64,000 nt of DNA from Theocolax elegans (Eukaryota > Arthropoda > Insecta > Hymenoptera > Cerocephalidae): NCBI GenBank assembly GCA_026168455.1, contig CM047430.1, forward strand, positions 3,732,858 through 3,796,857, read 5' to 3'. A model generated the notes under the pieces. That model did not search any database. It saw only the letters and a list, made by a program, of their open reading frames with translations, and was not told where the DNA came from. Every line of letters begins with the position of its first letter. Position 1 is the first letter of the stretch. Below, in pieces: positions 33,273 to 45,699 of the stretch. The position numbers were made by a program, and so were the translations under genes.

Positions 33273-34905
33273 TTAACTACTAAAAGCGCTTTCGGGATCA
33301 ACATTTTCGTGAGGGATATCCAAAACATACAACGCGATTACGGCAATTGTACGAAACGGATATACATCATCTATTTGTACATTCTTTATATGATGCCAAA
33401 TATCTTCTATTTTCGCGTCACTCTGGTCAATATGTTGAGGAATATTGATACTTGGCAACATATCCTATTCTATTTCGACTTTTTTTGTATATCAGCATCA
33501 TGCAATTGTGTTTTATGTACATTAATAAATTTTTTTATTAACAGAATAAACAGAAGTGACGTTTTTTTGATTAAGCACGCAGCCGTTTCGTATAATGGAT
33601 TTATAAAATTATTAAACCTCTCTTTCATTTCCAAAGCTAATGATATAAGAAAATTGAAAATCTGTTTACAAAAAATATCGATATTTTCTGGCGCGTTCAT
33701 CATATAGTCTGGAATCTCTTCTCTCAATTCGAAATCAATAAATCTTAAGTGATTATCGGTACTTAAAATGTCAATTTCTTCCGGCGGGGTCGATATTACA
33801 TACGTACGGCGCATAAAACAAGATACAATATTTTTATACCTTTTTTCTACTTCGTATTTTGTTTCGTATAAAATCACGTCTCTTTTTTGAAAAAATAGGT
33901 TTAATTCATTAATTTCATGTAAGGTTTTACGAAGCAGAAAAAAATAACATTTTGTTTAATAATTGTTCATTATCATTCTTAGCCGATAATATTTCAGAAA
34001 ATTTTAACAAACACCCCCACTGTTCAATTAACCGATGAGTACAAGCCTCTAACGACAACCAACGCGTAATTGACAAATTCAAAATTTTATTTTGGGGGTA
34101 TCCCATTTCTTTTTGCAACTCTGCAAAGTCGTGCAATTTGTTAGCGCTTTTTAACATCAATGTTATCTGCGTGAACAACCGTATTACCTCTGCAGGTAAT
34201 TCGACAAGCGAATGCTGTACGCAGAGATTAGCAATGTGCGCAGGACATTGCACATATACAATGTCGCCTATTTTTTTTAGAAAGAATGAATTTTAGTTCA
34301 ACCGTCAGAACAACAAGCGTGAATGTTACTTAGCGGTACTCCATACGCAGCAAAAGATTTTTCGAGACAACCGAGCAATTCTTTCGAACCGCATTTCGCT
34401 TCTGTTCCCTTTTCAAATACAGAAGCTAAATCCCGATGCCTGGTTTTTATATAACCATCATTCCAGTCGACGTACCTAACAATTATGACTAAATTTTTTT
34501 CCTGCAAAATATCGGTCGATTCGTCGATGCATATACAAAAATAGTTACATTTTGACATTTTAGCCAAATTCTCTTTTGAGCCTTCACCAAGCACATTGAC
34601 GATCATATTTCGCGCTTTAGTTTTTCCCATCTTAATGTCCTGCCATTGGCCGCTTCTATCCATCGCTTTCAAATCGTTCAATAAAACAGGAACTTGTTGA
34701 AATGGTAAATTGATTTTGACACAAGTAGATAAAAACTGCAATTCCCTTTGAGCCATTTCTTTATTGTGAATACTATTTACTCCTTTCAGAATTGTGAAAT
34801 CAACTGCTGAAGGGGGCTGTTTTAAACCGCATTCTATGTAATGATTATAGCTCATAGAATGGCTTTTTATAGTGCTGAATCGAGCATCGGAAGTTTTTTA
34901 GACAC
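33273..34905 (-). pseudogene. hAT-family transposase pseudogene (unit A)
   Basis: Collinear fragments in different frames: 34855-34298 (contains CICIDESTDI and NLVIIVRYVDWNDG, typical of the DUF4371/hAT catalytic RNase H-like fold), 34253-33927 (CPAHIANLCVQHSL...TRWLSLEA), 33877-33470, and 33461-33273 (ends ENVDPESAFSS, as in the C-terminal hAT dimerisation region). At least three frameshifts or stops. hAT transposases cut and paste DNA with 8-bp target duplications; terminal repeats were not located. Confidence 0.8.
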
Positions 34906-35627
34906 TGCATGGTGCTTTCGTCGGCTTCTTTATATCTTTCTGTAAATTATTTATTTTTATTTATTAATTAAATAATTTAAATTAATGTTACATTGAAAAC
35001 GAAGTAGAGGCATAAGTAACTGAGAAGTCCATTCAGATTATATTAGTTTATACTTTTCAATAGAGCAATAGTTCCACTTTCTTCTTTCTTTAAAGGACAA
35101 TTTTTACTTTTTACCCTATTGTAAAGAGTAATTTTTATATTTTGCACTGTTCGAAGTGTAATTTTAGTTGTTAGTCGTTTAAAAGGTGTTGTTTTGGGAT
35201 TTTTAACGTTAGTTAAAGAGTAGTAAAGTCATCAAATTACTCATTTAAAGTTCAGTTTTTGCTCTTTGGGGTTAAGAGTGTATGTGTGCAACCTTGAAAG
35301 GTTCAGTCTAAACACCCAGGCTTGTTCGATTAAATTTATTTAACTTATTTACCGACATCTCTGTGATTAAAATAATCGAACTATTCGTTTAAGTTTACGG
35401 TGTTTTTTCTCTGTGTAGTTAATTTATCAACTTAGGGTAACATATAGAATCTGCTCTTAGGACTTGTTTTATCTGTCAATGATAATTAATTCCTTGTGCG
35501 TGGTATTTCGACGAAATACAATATTACTCAATTCAAATATAAAAAATTACAATTGTTATATGTATTTAAAAAATGCATCATTTAATGTGTTAAACAATAT
35601 ATAATTAACATATGGTTGCTACGTTAC

Positions 35628-35882
35628 TTTTGATGAATAGATTGCTCGAGGATTAAGAGAATCTTTTAATAAATGAATATTGAACTCTTGTGGAATATCA
35701 GCAAAGCTAGGTATTTTGTATACAGCTGGTCCACGACTACAAATTTCTCCAGCTGTAGAGTAAATCATTTCTTCCATTGTAAAAAGTCCATATCCTTGAA
35801 TAAATGCTCCTTCTATTTGCCCAATATCTATTGCGGGATTTAAACTTGCTCCTAAATCCATTATAATGTCTGTACAGATAAC
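35628..35882 (-). pseudogene. Xdh: Isolated xanthine dehydrogenase exon (unit B)
   Basis: Identical to the exon at 30788-31042, duplicated with the 4.84 kb unit. The same intact splice sites; no neighbouring Xdh exons. Confidence 0.85.
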
Positions 35883-36382
35883 CTGCAAATCGATGTAAAG
35901 CATTAAGTTAATAATATAAAATTAATTTAAGTGCTACATTATAAAGTATTTGGAAATATCTAAGAAAAACTGGCGAACATAAAAATAATATGAAGTAAAT
36001 CGAGTTAAAATAATGTTGATTCTTTCTTTTCATTAATCAATTTTACCATTCTTCTCGCTATTTACCAAGACAAACGGCGAAAATCTTTCGTCTTTAGACG
36101 GAAGATGAGAGCAGGGTTACATAAAAATTAATTGCACCAATCTTTAAATCCCGTTTAATTTATGCATTAGACTATTTACCCTACACCCGTATACTGGGGA
36201 ATGCGGCACTGACAGTGCGCGAAATAGGAGGATCACTAGAGCAATGAGAATATTGCGCGCGTCGAGCTCGAGTGGGCGACCGTCGATGGGATGTTGGGAG
36301 AGAGTGCACGGAGCGAGGAGAAATGCGCGAGAAAGGTAGAGGCTCTGTATACTAATGTATTTCTATCTAGGTATATAGGACT

Positions 36383-36426
<44 letters not shown>

Positions 36427-38115
36427 CGACGTGCGCACACATATACAATACCCCTCACGGGTAAAAAAGCACACTTTGACCTTATAATATTAATGAAGGA
36501 TTGAAGCTATAGTGTCAAAGCGGGGCTCACAAAGATAATTTTCCGATTTTTTGTGTGTCGGCATAAGTACGGATACATGGTTGAATTTTCGGTGGAATTA
36601 TGCTGACGTCGGCATAATTACCCCAAAGTATGCACAATTCCCATTTCCCTTAAGAATTGGTCGGCATAAGTACCGATTGATCAATTTATATATATATATA
36701 TGGGATATTGCACGCGAAGTGGTCCAATAAAAAAAAAATTCACAAAAATTAAAATGGTAACTCCCATTTAAATTTTTTAAAAAATTTTGTGTTTCTTTAA
36801 ACTATCATAATTTTTTACAGAATTGAGGGCCATAAAAATGCTACAGACCATTTGAAAGGTATTGCTCCAAGCTTTCTTTTAAACTTTTGGATAGAAAAAT
36901 CAATTGTGGCGCACTTACCTCTTCGCGTAGTCTGCTGTTGAGTGGAGCTAAGAAGAATCCTGGAGGCTTCCTGGTTATCGCCTCCCTTGATGCATCCTGC
37001 CTGCAGTGTAAGACCCAGAGGAGCCCACCTGATATCATCTGAGCGCCCATGGTCCTCAACGCCAAGGCCACCTTAGTGTTTATGTGCCGTGCTTGGGATT
37101 GGGGTATTAGTTTGTGAGGGTAGATAGGGCTTAGTTAATGTGCGGGTACGTAGCTAGGCTCAATATATATGAGTAGCAGCGATGTCAAAAGTAGCAGAAT
37201 CCTCGCCGCGCAATTTAAAAATGTAATATACGAGCAAAAAATAAATTGTAAATTAAATTATTTTTATCATTAGATAATTAATTATAAATTGCAAGGATAA
37301 AAGTTACTATAAAATAACTAATTATTTGTTATATTTTGTCGAGCAAAAAGTAAATGAATGTACCAAGCCGGGACTCGGTATCTTCTTTATAATTCTATAT
37401 ATTTTTGCTTATTATTATGAAAATTATGATAAAAACTAAGTTTTTGTATGTTAAACAACAATATTATAGCAAAGAAACATTTTTTTGATAATAATAACAT
37501 TAATTTACAAAAAATTATGAAGCATTGCTCTGTTTTGTCCGGCGGACCAGCTAAACAAGTGCAGTTACCAACGAAGCAGAAACTCTATGAAATCGCGGAA
37601 CGAAATGGAATTAGAAGTGCGAGTGAATTATGCGGACATTTAGATTTGAATTACCAACCAGAAAGTTTTATTACGATTATTAATATTAATTGTTTATATA
37701 AATGATAAATATATTTCTTAGTACCATTAATATTTATATTAATGAGGTAAAATTTACTGAGATAAATCACGAATGAAAAGATGATGGGACGAATTCTATT
37801 ATTAAGATTTTGGAGATTTAAATTATTATAAATAGTTTGAATATTTAATAGGAATAATAAATGATAGGAAGGTAAGTTGAAAATGATTTTTTATATAAAT
37901 AATAACATATGTACAGGATTATCTTAATTAACATTTTTTAATTAACAATGTCCTTCTTGTAGGGACTTTTGTAAAATTTACGTTTTACCGCAATTTCGAT
38001 CATGCTATCGGAAGGCTCGATAAGTTTATATGCTTCAAAATTTCTTCTTTTGATTGTAGAATTCCATCGACTGTAGCTACATGCAATTTATTTTTATTTT
38101 TGTCTTCAAATTATT

Positions 38116-39750
38116 TTAACTACTAAAAGCGCTTTCGGGATCAACATTTTCGTGAGGGATATCCAAAACATACAACGCGATTACGGCAATTGTACGAAAC
38201 GGATATACATCATCTATTTGTACATTCTTTATATGATGCCAAATATCTTCTATTTTCGCGTCACTCTGGTCAATATGTTGAGGAATATTGATACTTGGCA
38301 ACATATCCTATTCTATTTCGACTTTTTTTTGTATATCAGCATCATGCAATTGTGTTTTATGTACATTAATAAATTTTTTTATTAACAGAATAAACAGAAG
38401 TGACGTTTTTTTGATTAAGCACGCAGCCGTTTCGTATAATGGATTTATAAAATTATTAAACCTCTCTTTCATTTCCAAAGCTAATGATATAAGAAAATTG
38501 AAAATCTGTTTACAAAAAATATCGATATTTTCTGGCGCGTTCATCATATAGTCTGGAATCTCTTCTCTCAATTCGAAATCAATAAATCTTAAGTGATTAT
38601 CGGTACTTAAAATGTCAATTTCTTCCGGCGGGGTCGATATTACATACGTACGGCGCATAAAACAAGATACAATATTTTTATACCTTTTTTCTACTTCGTA
38701 TTTTGTTTCGTATAAAATCACGTCTCTTTTTTGAAAAAATAGGTTTAATTCATTAATTTCATGTAAGGTTTTACGAAGCAGAAAAAAATAACATTTTGTT
38801 TAATAATTGTTCATTATCATTCTTAGCCGATAATATTTCAGAAAATTTTAACAAACACCCCCACTGTTCAATTAACCGATGAGTACAAGCCTCTAACGAC
38901 AACCAACGCGTAATTGACAAATTCAAAATTTTATTTTGGGGGTATCCCATTTCTTTTTGCAACTCTGCAAAGTCGTGCAATTTGTTAGCGCTTTTTAACA
39001 TCAATGTTATCTGCGTGAACAACCGTATTACCTCTGCAGGTAATTCGACAAGCGAATGCTGTACGCAGAGATTAGCAATGTGCGCAGGACATTGCACATA
39101 TACAATGTCGCCTATTTTTTTTAGAAAGAATGAATTTTAGTTCAACCGTCAGAACAACAAGCGTGAATGTTACTTAGCGGTACTCCATACGCAGCAAAAG
39201 ATTTTTCGAGACAACCGAGCAATTCTTTCGAACCGCATTTCGCTTCTGTTCCCTTTTCAAATACAGAAGCTAAATCCCGATGCCTGGTTTTTATATAACC
39301 ATCATTCCAGTCGACGTACCTAACAATTATGACTAAATTTTTTTCCTGCAAAATATCGGTCGATTCGTCGATGCATATACAAAAATAGTTACATTTTGAC
39401 ATTTTAGCCAAATTCTCTTTTGAGCCTTCACCAAGCACATTGACGATCATATTTCGCGCTTTAGTTTTTCCCATCTTAATGTCCTGCCATTGGCCGCTTC
39501 TATCCATCGCTTTCAAATCGTTCAATAAAACAGGAACTTGTTGAAATGGTAAATTGATTTTGACACAAGTAGATAAAAACTGCAATTCCCTTTGAGCCAT
39601 TTCTTTATTGTGAATACTATTTACTCCTTTCAGAATTGTGAAATCAACTGCTGAAGGGGGCTGTTTTAAACCGCATTCTATGTAATGATTATAGCTCATA
39701 GAATGGCTTTTTATAGTGCTGAATCGAGCATCGGAAGTTTTTTTAGACAC
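38116..39750 (-). pseudogene. hAT-family transposase pseudogene (unit B)
   Basis: Copy of 33273-34905 with the same lesions (38721-38308, 39097-38771, 39750-39142). One extra T near 39741 keeps the N-terminal segment open further upstream (202 instead of 185 codons), showing that homopolymer length is the main difference between units. Confidence 0.8.
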
Positions 39751-39815
39751 TGCATGGTGCTTTCGTCGGCTTCTTTATATCTTTCTGTAAATTATTTATT
39801 TTTATTTATTAATTA

Positions 39816-40689
39816 ATTAATGCAAACTATTCCGTTGTTTAAGGAAAAGAAGTTGGTAGGCCTGATTAAGATATATCAATGTGGCATTATCTCGCAGCTA
39901 TTAGGCATTATTTTTTCCTCAAAGTGCACATAATTCCCTACGAAACAAAAAAAATGATCTCAATACGATGAAAATTGACCGAGCTACAAGCATTTAAATA
40001 ATGGCAATTTTTCTGTGAAAAATCTTGTTGGGATAATTTTGATGCGGAGAGTATTTAAAATCATTATTTTACAATATACGTCATATTGCGTATTAAATAT
40101 TAAAAAATTGTGGACGATATTCATTCGTTTAGATAATTTATTTTATTGAAGTGCGCGAAACTCAGATCCTTCTGATTCTTTCGCGCAACAAAACAAATTC
40201 AAGAGTTAAAGACACTATGTTATTTAAGACAATAAGTTAAAATAATACATGACGATAGTACAAGTGTGCGGAACAGGCGATTCACGCACGATTCGCATTT
40301 GCCGCTCGAGCGAAACGTGGGTGGCAAAAAGACAAGTGCTTGCATCGCCTGAGCACACGAACGTTGTATACTATTTTTGAATACGACGTGAGCGAAACGA
40401 TATTCTGCAGAATTAAATATATTTAAGTATAATAACAAATAAAAAAACAGATCGAGTTCAGTAACAAAATAATAGAATATATAATATTTTATCTCATAAT
40501 TAGATTCCATTGCAATGTATTACTATATTACTGAAAAGAAGATTGAGAAAAATAGAGAACCTAGTAAGATATTATTTAATTAGTATTTTATGATTGTATG
40601 CATTGCGCTGAAATTAAGCTCAAGAAAATTATTTCGATCTTCAAAATTTATATGGAATAAATTGGGTTTAAAAATATTTCATGTTGTAG
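39816..40689. other. No gene seen
   Basis: Unique AT-rich sequence between the tandem duplication and the first Usp47-like exon. A GC-richer patch at 40255-40400 has no recognisable coding potential. The last 100 bases read as intron ending ATGTTGTAG. Confidence 0.4.
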
Positions 40690-41743
40690 ATTATGCAGGT
40701 CTTTTTAATCAAGGAAATATGTGTTATTTAAATGTAATTTTACAAACACTATTTATGACACCTGAATTTAGGAATCTGATATATAGTTGCGAATGCGTTA
40801 ACAATACGCAAGAAAATAGCGATTTGGGTTTTCAATTGCAAACACTTTTTTTGATTTGCAGGTAACATTAAAAGATTATTATACAAATTAAATAATTATT
40901 TAAAGCTTATAAAAGTAATTTAAATAAAACAAGTTTATACCATCTTCCTCTTCGTAGACAGCAAATAAAAATGCTATAAGTACTGTTTCATTCATAAACA
41001 GTCTTGAATAGGATTCGTCTAATTTAACATTTCAACAAGACGTACGGGAAGTATTCAGTAAACTCGACTATACGATAAAGCAAGAGCTGCAAACTAAATT
41101 TCAAACTAAAATCATAAGTAATTTATTTGAAGGTAATCAAATATCACCTAAACTTATATTAATAATTCCTTGTATTTAGCTCTAACGCTGAAAATTTATT
41201 TCACTTTAAAAATCTGGTATGCAAAATATAAAATTTTCTACTTGCCTGAAATGTAACGTGATACTTTTTATTATTGAATGGCAATTTCAAATGTCAGCAA
41301 AATTAATTATTTAAAAAAAAATACTCGTTTTGTAAGATATATTCTTATGTATTATTTGAACATCACACAGTTATAATATTTGTAAACATTTGTATATAAT
41401 TTATACAAAGAATTTTGATTGTGCCAATATGGAACAGATGTACAAATACATACGAATGATTATTACAAGATTGCATCAATGATTGCATGTTTGTTATTTT
41501 CATCAAATGTTTTGTTATTGTAGTTAAGTTAATAAAGTAAAAATCGTGAATTTACTTTCTAGGGCAAATTAATGGTTACGTAAAGTGCTTGAAATGTAAC
41601 TGGGAAACATGTAATGCAAGTAATTTTTTAGAAATATCCCTACCGATTAGAAATGATAACAATGCAGAAAATTATAAGAGTATGTATCTATTTCTAATGA
41701 AGTAAATTAACACTATACGCAATTTATTTGATTCTCTTTATAG

Positions 41744-42534
41744 TGTGACAGGGCGAGTGTGCCTGTCATGGTGCGAAGCGAGCACACACATCCCTACCTA
41801 CCCATTATCCAATATATTTACCTAAAACCGTATATAAAACGCGCCTAGCACCGAGCACACACATCCCTATCTACCCATTATCGAATATAATTCCCTAAAA
41901 CCTATAAAAGCATGCCTAACACCGAACAAGCCACACCCTGGAACTCTAGCGGAGCCAGCACACGCAGGAGTCGAGAAGACCAGTAGCCACCAAGAGGCCA
42001 CATACAGGGTGAACAGCACTCGGAGAGCCGGAGACATCAGCTGAGTATGAAGTCAGTACAGGAGCATAGACAGGGCACCGTGGTCGTGTGTGTCCCGCTA
42101 TTCCCCTTTTCGCGCGTATCCGCACACGTGGCCGGCGTCGCCATTTCCGTTAATCGAGCGAATATTCGATCGCTTCTTCATTATATCGCCGTGCATGTAA
42201 TTCTGACGAGCCAAAATACGAGCCAAATTACGAGCCATAATTACGACATAATTAATTATGCTTTAATTGTTAATAGCTAGCAACCGTTAAATATAGCCGC
42301 GAACGCAACTGGCAACCGTGTAATTCATCTATATTTAGTTAATAAATTCTCTTATTTTTATAAACTGATATAGACTTTATCACCCGCACTCTGATCTCCA
42401 GCAGTGTTGCCAGATAAAGGTATTTTTTCTTTGTTCCACTCACACAGTACGACCTCATTTACATTAGATAATAGAGGACAGAAAAACCCTAAATGGTAAC
42501 CCTGATCCCCAGTGCGGTGTGACATTGGCGCCCA
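41744..42534 (+). repeat. 5' LTR (791 bp) of the non-autonomous element
   Basis: Contains a tandem duplication in U3 of about 78 bp (GAGCACACACATCCCTA at about 41780 and 41856), each copy ending in a TATA-like box (TATATAAAACGCG at 41831; CTATAAAAGC at 41903). Later come AATAAA-type signals (about 42340) and a segment of about 112 bp (42410-42520) that is absent from the 3' LTR end and flanked by short CTGATC-CCAG repeats. Confidence 0.82.
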
Positions 42535-42535
42535 A

Positions 42536-42547
42536 CGTGTAATTTTT
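42536..42547 (+). other. tRNA-Lys-type primer binding site
   Basis: TGGCGCCCAACG one base after the 5' LTR. This matches the 3' end of tRNA-Lys used by gypsy-like retroelements to prime reverse transcription. Confidence 0.85.
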
Positions 42548-42952
42548 TTAATTAAGGGGTCAAGCGAAATTATAAAGTGCATTCGTTTTTTCATACGGCT
42601 TAACATGGAAACTTAACGCGATTTAGCGAAAGTAAAAAGCAATTATTTTATTCTTGTAAACATATAGCGCAAGCGAGCGTAGCCATTTTTGTCATCGTTA
42701 GTGCGCACACACATACGCAAGTCAGGAGCACGGCCATCTTGTAAAATTAACCGAGTGTCAAAAAATTAAAGTAAAATTTTCTTCGCAAATATTGCGCATT
42801 GCATGCAATATATTGCTTGTTTTTTTCTTGTGCTGCTATTTTAATTTTCTCTTTTGTAGAAATATTATTTAATAGAATATTCATTAAATTCAGTGCGAAT
42901 ATATAAAAAGTGCATGTACATATAAAACATTTATATATATATATATATATAT

Positions 42953-43899
42953 GGGCTATTTCACGTCAAGTGGTACGATGAAAATTTTAAATCGCTCCAA
43001 AATTTGAGACCAGGCTGGAAATATCTTCAAGAAGTTAGAAAAAAAATTTTAAGTGTTAAAAATAATTTGCCTAAGAGTTATTCCACCATGAAAAATGGAA
43101 ATTTTTCAAATTTTTAGAAAAATTTCTATTTTTAAAGCCATTTATCTCAAAATCTATTAATTTTTTTGAAAAAACATTACAAACAACTTTTGTTCAAAAT
43201 AATCTTTAGAACTTATCTACCAGGGTTACAATTCTTAATTTTAAAATCTCGAAGAGATAGAACGCCCGGAAATATTGAATATCAAAAAAAGGCGACCACG
43301 CCACAATTGATTTTGATCTAACCGCTCAAAAGATCACATTTTTTGAGAGCTTTCGAATGGTGGCGGTAAAATTATTGGCCAAGACCGCTGTTAGAAGTTA
43401 TGCCTCATAAACATCATAAAATCACTAATTTTCATGTATTTTAGGGCATAACCTACAACAGCGGTCTTGGCCAATAATCTAACCGCCGCCATTCGAAAGC
43501 TCTCAAAAAATGTGATCTTTTGAGCGGTGTTAGATCAAAATCAATTGTGGCGTGGTCGCCTTTTTTTGATATTCAATATTTCCGGGCGTTCTATCTCTTC
43601 GAGATTTTAAAATTAAGAATTGTAACCCTGGTAGATATGTTCTAAAGATTATTTTGAACAAAAGTTGTTTGTAATGTGTTTTCAAAAAAATTAATAGATT
43701 TTGAGATAAATGGCTTAAAAAATAGAAATTTTTCTAAAAAATTGAAAAATTTCCATTTTTCATGGTGGAATAACTTTTAGGCAAATTATTTTTAACACTT
43801 AAAATTTTTTTTCTATCTTCTTGAAGATATTTCCAGCCTGTTCTAAAATTTTGGAGCGATTTAAAATTTTTATCGTACCACTTGACGTGAAATAGCCCA
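42953..43899. mobile_element. 947-bp near-perfect palindromic foldback element
   Basis: Starts GGGCTATTTCACGTCAAGTG at 42953 and ends with its reverse complement at 43899. Arms of about 460 bp pair almost throughout with a centre near 43425 (ATAAAATCACTAATTTTCAT). TA repeats flank the left end. Same family as 1490-2692 and 22735-23945, but with much better arm identity and no unique centre. It has no ORF of its own. Confidence 0.85.
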
Positions 43900-44631
43900 T
43901 ATATAACGTGCACAAGCGTTCCTTCACATATAGCTATATACATATAAATATGGCCGCACACTATTTTTGATTGCCTATGATTTGCATTTATTAATTTTTT
44001 TTTGGGATATAACATTTATTTGCACCTGATATTATAATATTATTATTGCTTCCTTTGGTTTCGCCACTAATCGTTTTCTTTTGCTCGCCTTTAGCCAAAC
44101 TAATAAATTAATAAAATTCGTTGCATTCTTGCCAATAGCTAATTGCTTCTTACACATTAATGTGAAGTTTTTTTTCTTGCATTTAGACTAGCATATTGTC
44201 AATAATTTTTGCATTTTTAAAAGCATTTTAGTAACATATTCAAATTTTTTTTCTTCCTTTAACCTCTCCCCACACATTAAAGTGTACATAGCCTATTATT
44301 AACTAGCCTTATTATTTTTTTTACATTTATTAAGAGCCTACTAAAACCACAATTTTTTAGTTGTTTAATTAATTGCTGCTTGCCAAGTGGTTATATTATT
44401 TTTTTGGTTTCAAATTGCTGTAAAAGTTTTTTTTTCCCTCTCCCCTCTTCTGCAAGTTTAAAATCTTCCTTTTAAAACGCAGCTTGGAATTTATTTAATT
44501 AAATTAATTTTTTTGAGTGTATAGTATATAATTAATACTGATTGTTTGAGTAGTACTTAGTAAATTAAATTTTTTTCTCCTTTTACGTGAGTATCGAGCT
44601 AAGCAACTTAATAAAGAGCTATTACTTTGAA

Positions 44632-44730
44632 ACCGCGTAATTCATCTGTATTTAGTTAATAAATTCTCTTATTTTTATAAACTGATATAGATTTTATCAC
44701 CCGCACCCTGGTCCTCAGTGCGGTATGACA
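44632..44730 (+). repeat. 3' LTR remnant (about 99 bp)
   Basis: AACCGCGTAATTCATCTG to GGTATGACA matches the end of the 5' LTR at about 90% identity, except that it lacks the 112-bp segment. The U3 part is missing, so the 3' LTR is truncated at its left side. Confidence 0.75.
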
Positions 44731-44929
44731 ATAGGAAGATGCTCTTGAAAGAGTTATTCAAAGTGAAGTTTTGATTGGAGAAAATAAATACTATTGCAAT
44801 AATTGCAATGAAAAAACTGTTGCCCTGAAAGGGTTGAAATTCGTAAAATTTACATAATTTTTAATAATTCATTTAAAACGAATTGAATTTGATTATGATG
44901 TAAATCAGAGAATTAAAATCAATGACAAG

Positions 44930-45527
44930 TAAGTTTATAGGTTTAAATAAATAAATTTATCTAATTGTCAATAACGGTTCTTCATAGAATTCCATTTTTA
45001 ATATACATACAATGAATGCTTCTGATCTCTGTTTTAACACGTTCTCGTTAAATACTTTATTACATTACAATAAATAGAACATAATTTATAAAATCTAATT
45101 TTTCATAAGTATCCACATTAAATACAAAAATTATAATCTTAATTGAAAGACTAGTGGGGCCGAAATATGTAAAAGCTATACGCTTTTACATTCCAGGCAC
45201 GATCGTTACAATAATATACTAAATGGTTATGTGTTGATGGTGCCTTTCACCTATTTACATTAAAAAAAATTTGATCGTAATATATACAATAGAAATTAGA
45301 AACATTATATAACAAAAAGGAATCAAAACTTCTAAAAAAAACTCTAAATTTTCGCTGGCTATTTTCTGATTCCATCATTTAAAAGAACAGCATAAATTAC
45401 TTGAATTAGTCATTACAATTGTTTTTTGTAGAAATTTAAATGGTTTGGAAATTTTTATTACATTTCCCTCTGCTATTAAACAGGCTTGGGACTGTCATAC
45501 TTTAGATATAATATTAACATTAACATA
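44930..45527. other. No gene seen; one perfect hairpin
   Basis: Probably intron of the broken Usp47-like gene or intergenic. ATGTAAAAGC-TATAC-GCTTTTACAT at 45167-45191 is a perfect 10-bp stem. Confidence 0.5.
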
Positions 45528-45528
45528 C

Positions 45529-45590
45529 TAGGGGGGTCGAGCTATAGCTGGCGCTTCGCGCTCGCACCGTTGGTGGTTTTTCTTATTATA
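45529..45590 (-). mobile_element. Second Helitron-type 3' end
   Basis: CTAGGGGGG followed by a GAGCTATAGCTGGCGCTTCGCGCTCGC hairpin region. On the minus strand this ends hairpin-CCCCCCTAG before T, the same ending as the 102, 21354 and 25528 termini, but with otherwise different sequence. A different, probably truncated, family. Confidence 0.4.
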
Positions 45591-45699
45591 TAAAATAATA
45601 ATAATAATAAAAATTAGAGTTGTAATTATAGTATGTGTTCTAATAATAAATTTAAAATGTATTTATAGATGTTAAATTTTAGATATTATTCTAATATTC

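Larger units (their letters stand above)
30131..34970. repeat. Unit A of a 4.84 kb tandem duplication
   Basis: 30131-34970 and 34971-39815 are near-identical (only a few single-base and homopolymer differences seen). Each unit contains an Xdh exon, CA/TA microsatellite, CGGCATAAGTAC-type repeats, part of the foldback family, a short exon-like ORF with a strong splice donor, and a hAT transposase pseudogene. Junction sequence is TTAATTA-AATAATTT. Confidence 0.92.
34971..39815. repeat. Unit B of the 4.84 kb tandem duplication
   Basis: Direct second copy of 30131-34970, 4845 bp. Differences from unit A are mostly in the TA/CA microsatellite (36382-36426) and in T/A homopolymers (for example 38323-38331 and 39739-39745). 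Near-identity means a very recent duplication or a false duplication of two alleles during assembly. Confidence 0.92.
41744..44730 (+). mobile_element. Non-autonomous LTR retrotransposon inserted in the Usp47-like gene
   Basis: The 5' LTR starts TGTGACAGGG at 41744 and ends TGTGACA at 42534. A tRNA-Lys-type primer site TGGCGCCCAACG follows at 42536. A 3' LTR end with the same CAGTGCGGTATGACA closes it at 44730. A 4-bp target duplication ATAG flanks it (41740-41743 and 44731-44734). About 2.1 kb of interior has no coding capacity and contains the palindromic element at 42953-43899. The primer site is that of gypsy/errantivirus elements, so it probably depends on a gypsy-type helper. Confidence 0.85.
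40690..44929 (+). pseudogene. Usp47: Usp47-like deubiquitinase gene fragment, interrupted by an LTR element
   Basis: Four exon remnants in order. Exon A 40690-40861 (YAGLFNQGNMCYLN...TPEFR; donor GTAACA). Exon B about 41002-41132 (in-frame TAG where the family has Trp, then DSSNLTFQQDVRE; the usual HDVQE His is Gln). Exon C 41563-41679 (GYVKCLKC...FLEISLPIR; donor GTATGT). Exon D 44735-44929 (ENKYYCNNC...KGLKF, stop, HLKRIEFDY; donor GTAAGT). This is the catalytic domain of USP47/USP40-type ubiquitin hydrolases, including the CxxC zinc finger. The Cys box keeps Cys but has Met for Thr. Two stops make it a pseudogene. Confidence 0.8.

Noticed and set aside
42047..42280. 77-codon ORF in the non-autonomous LTR
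   Set aside because: Lies within U3/R sequence, no homology recognised, and not present in the 3' LTR remnant.
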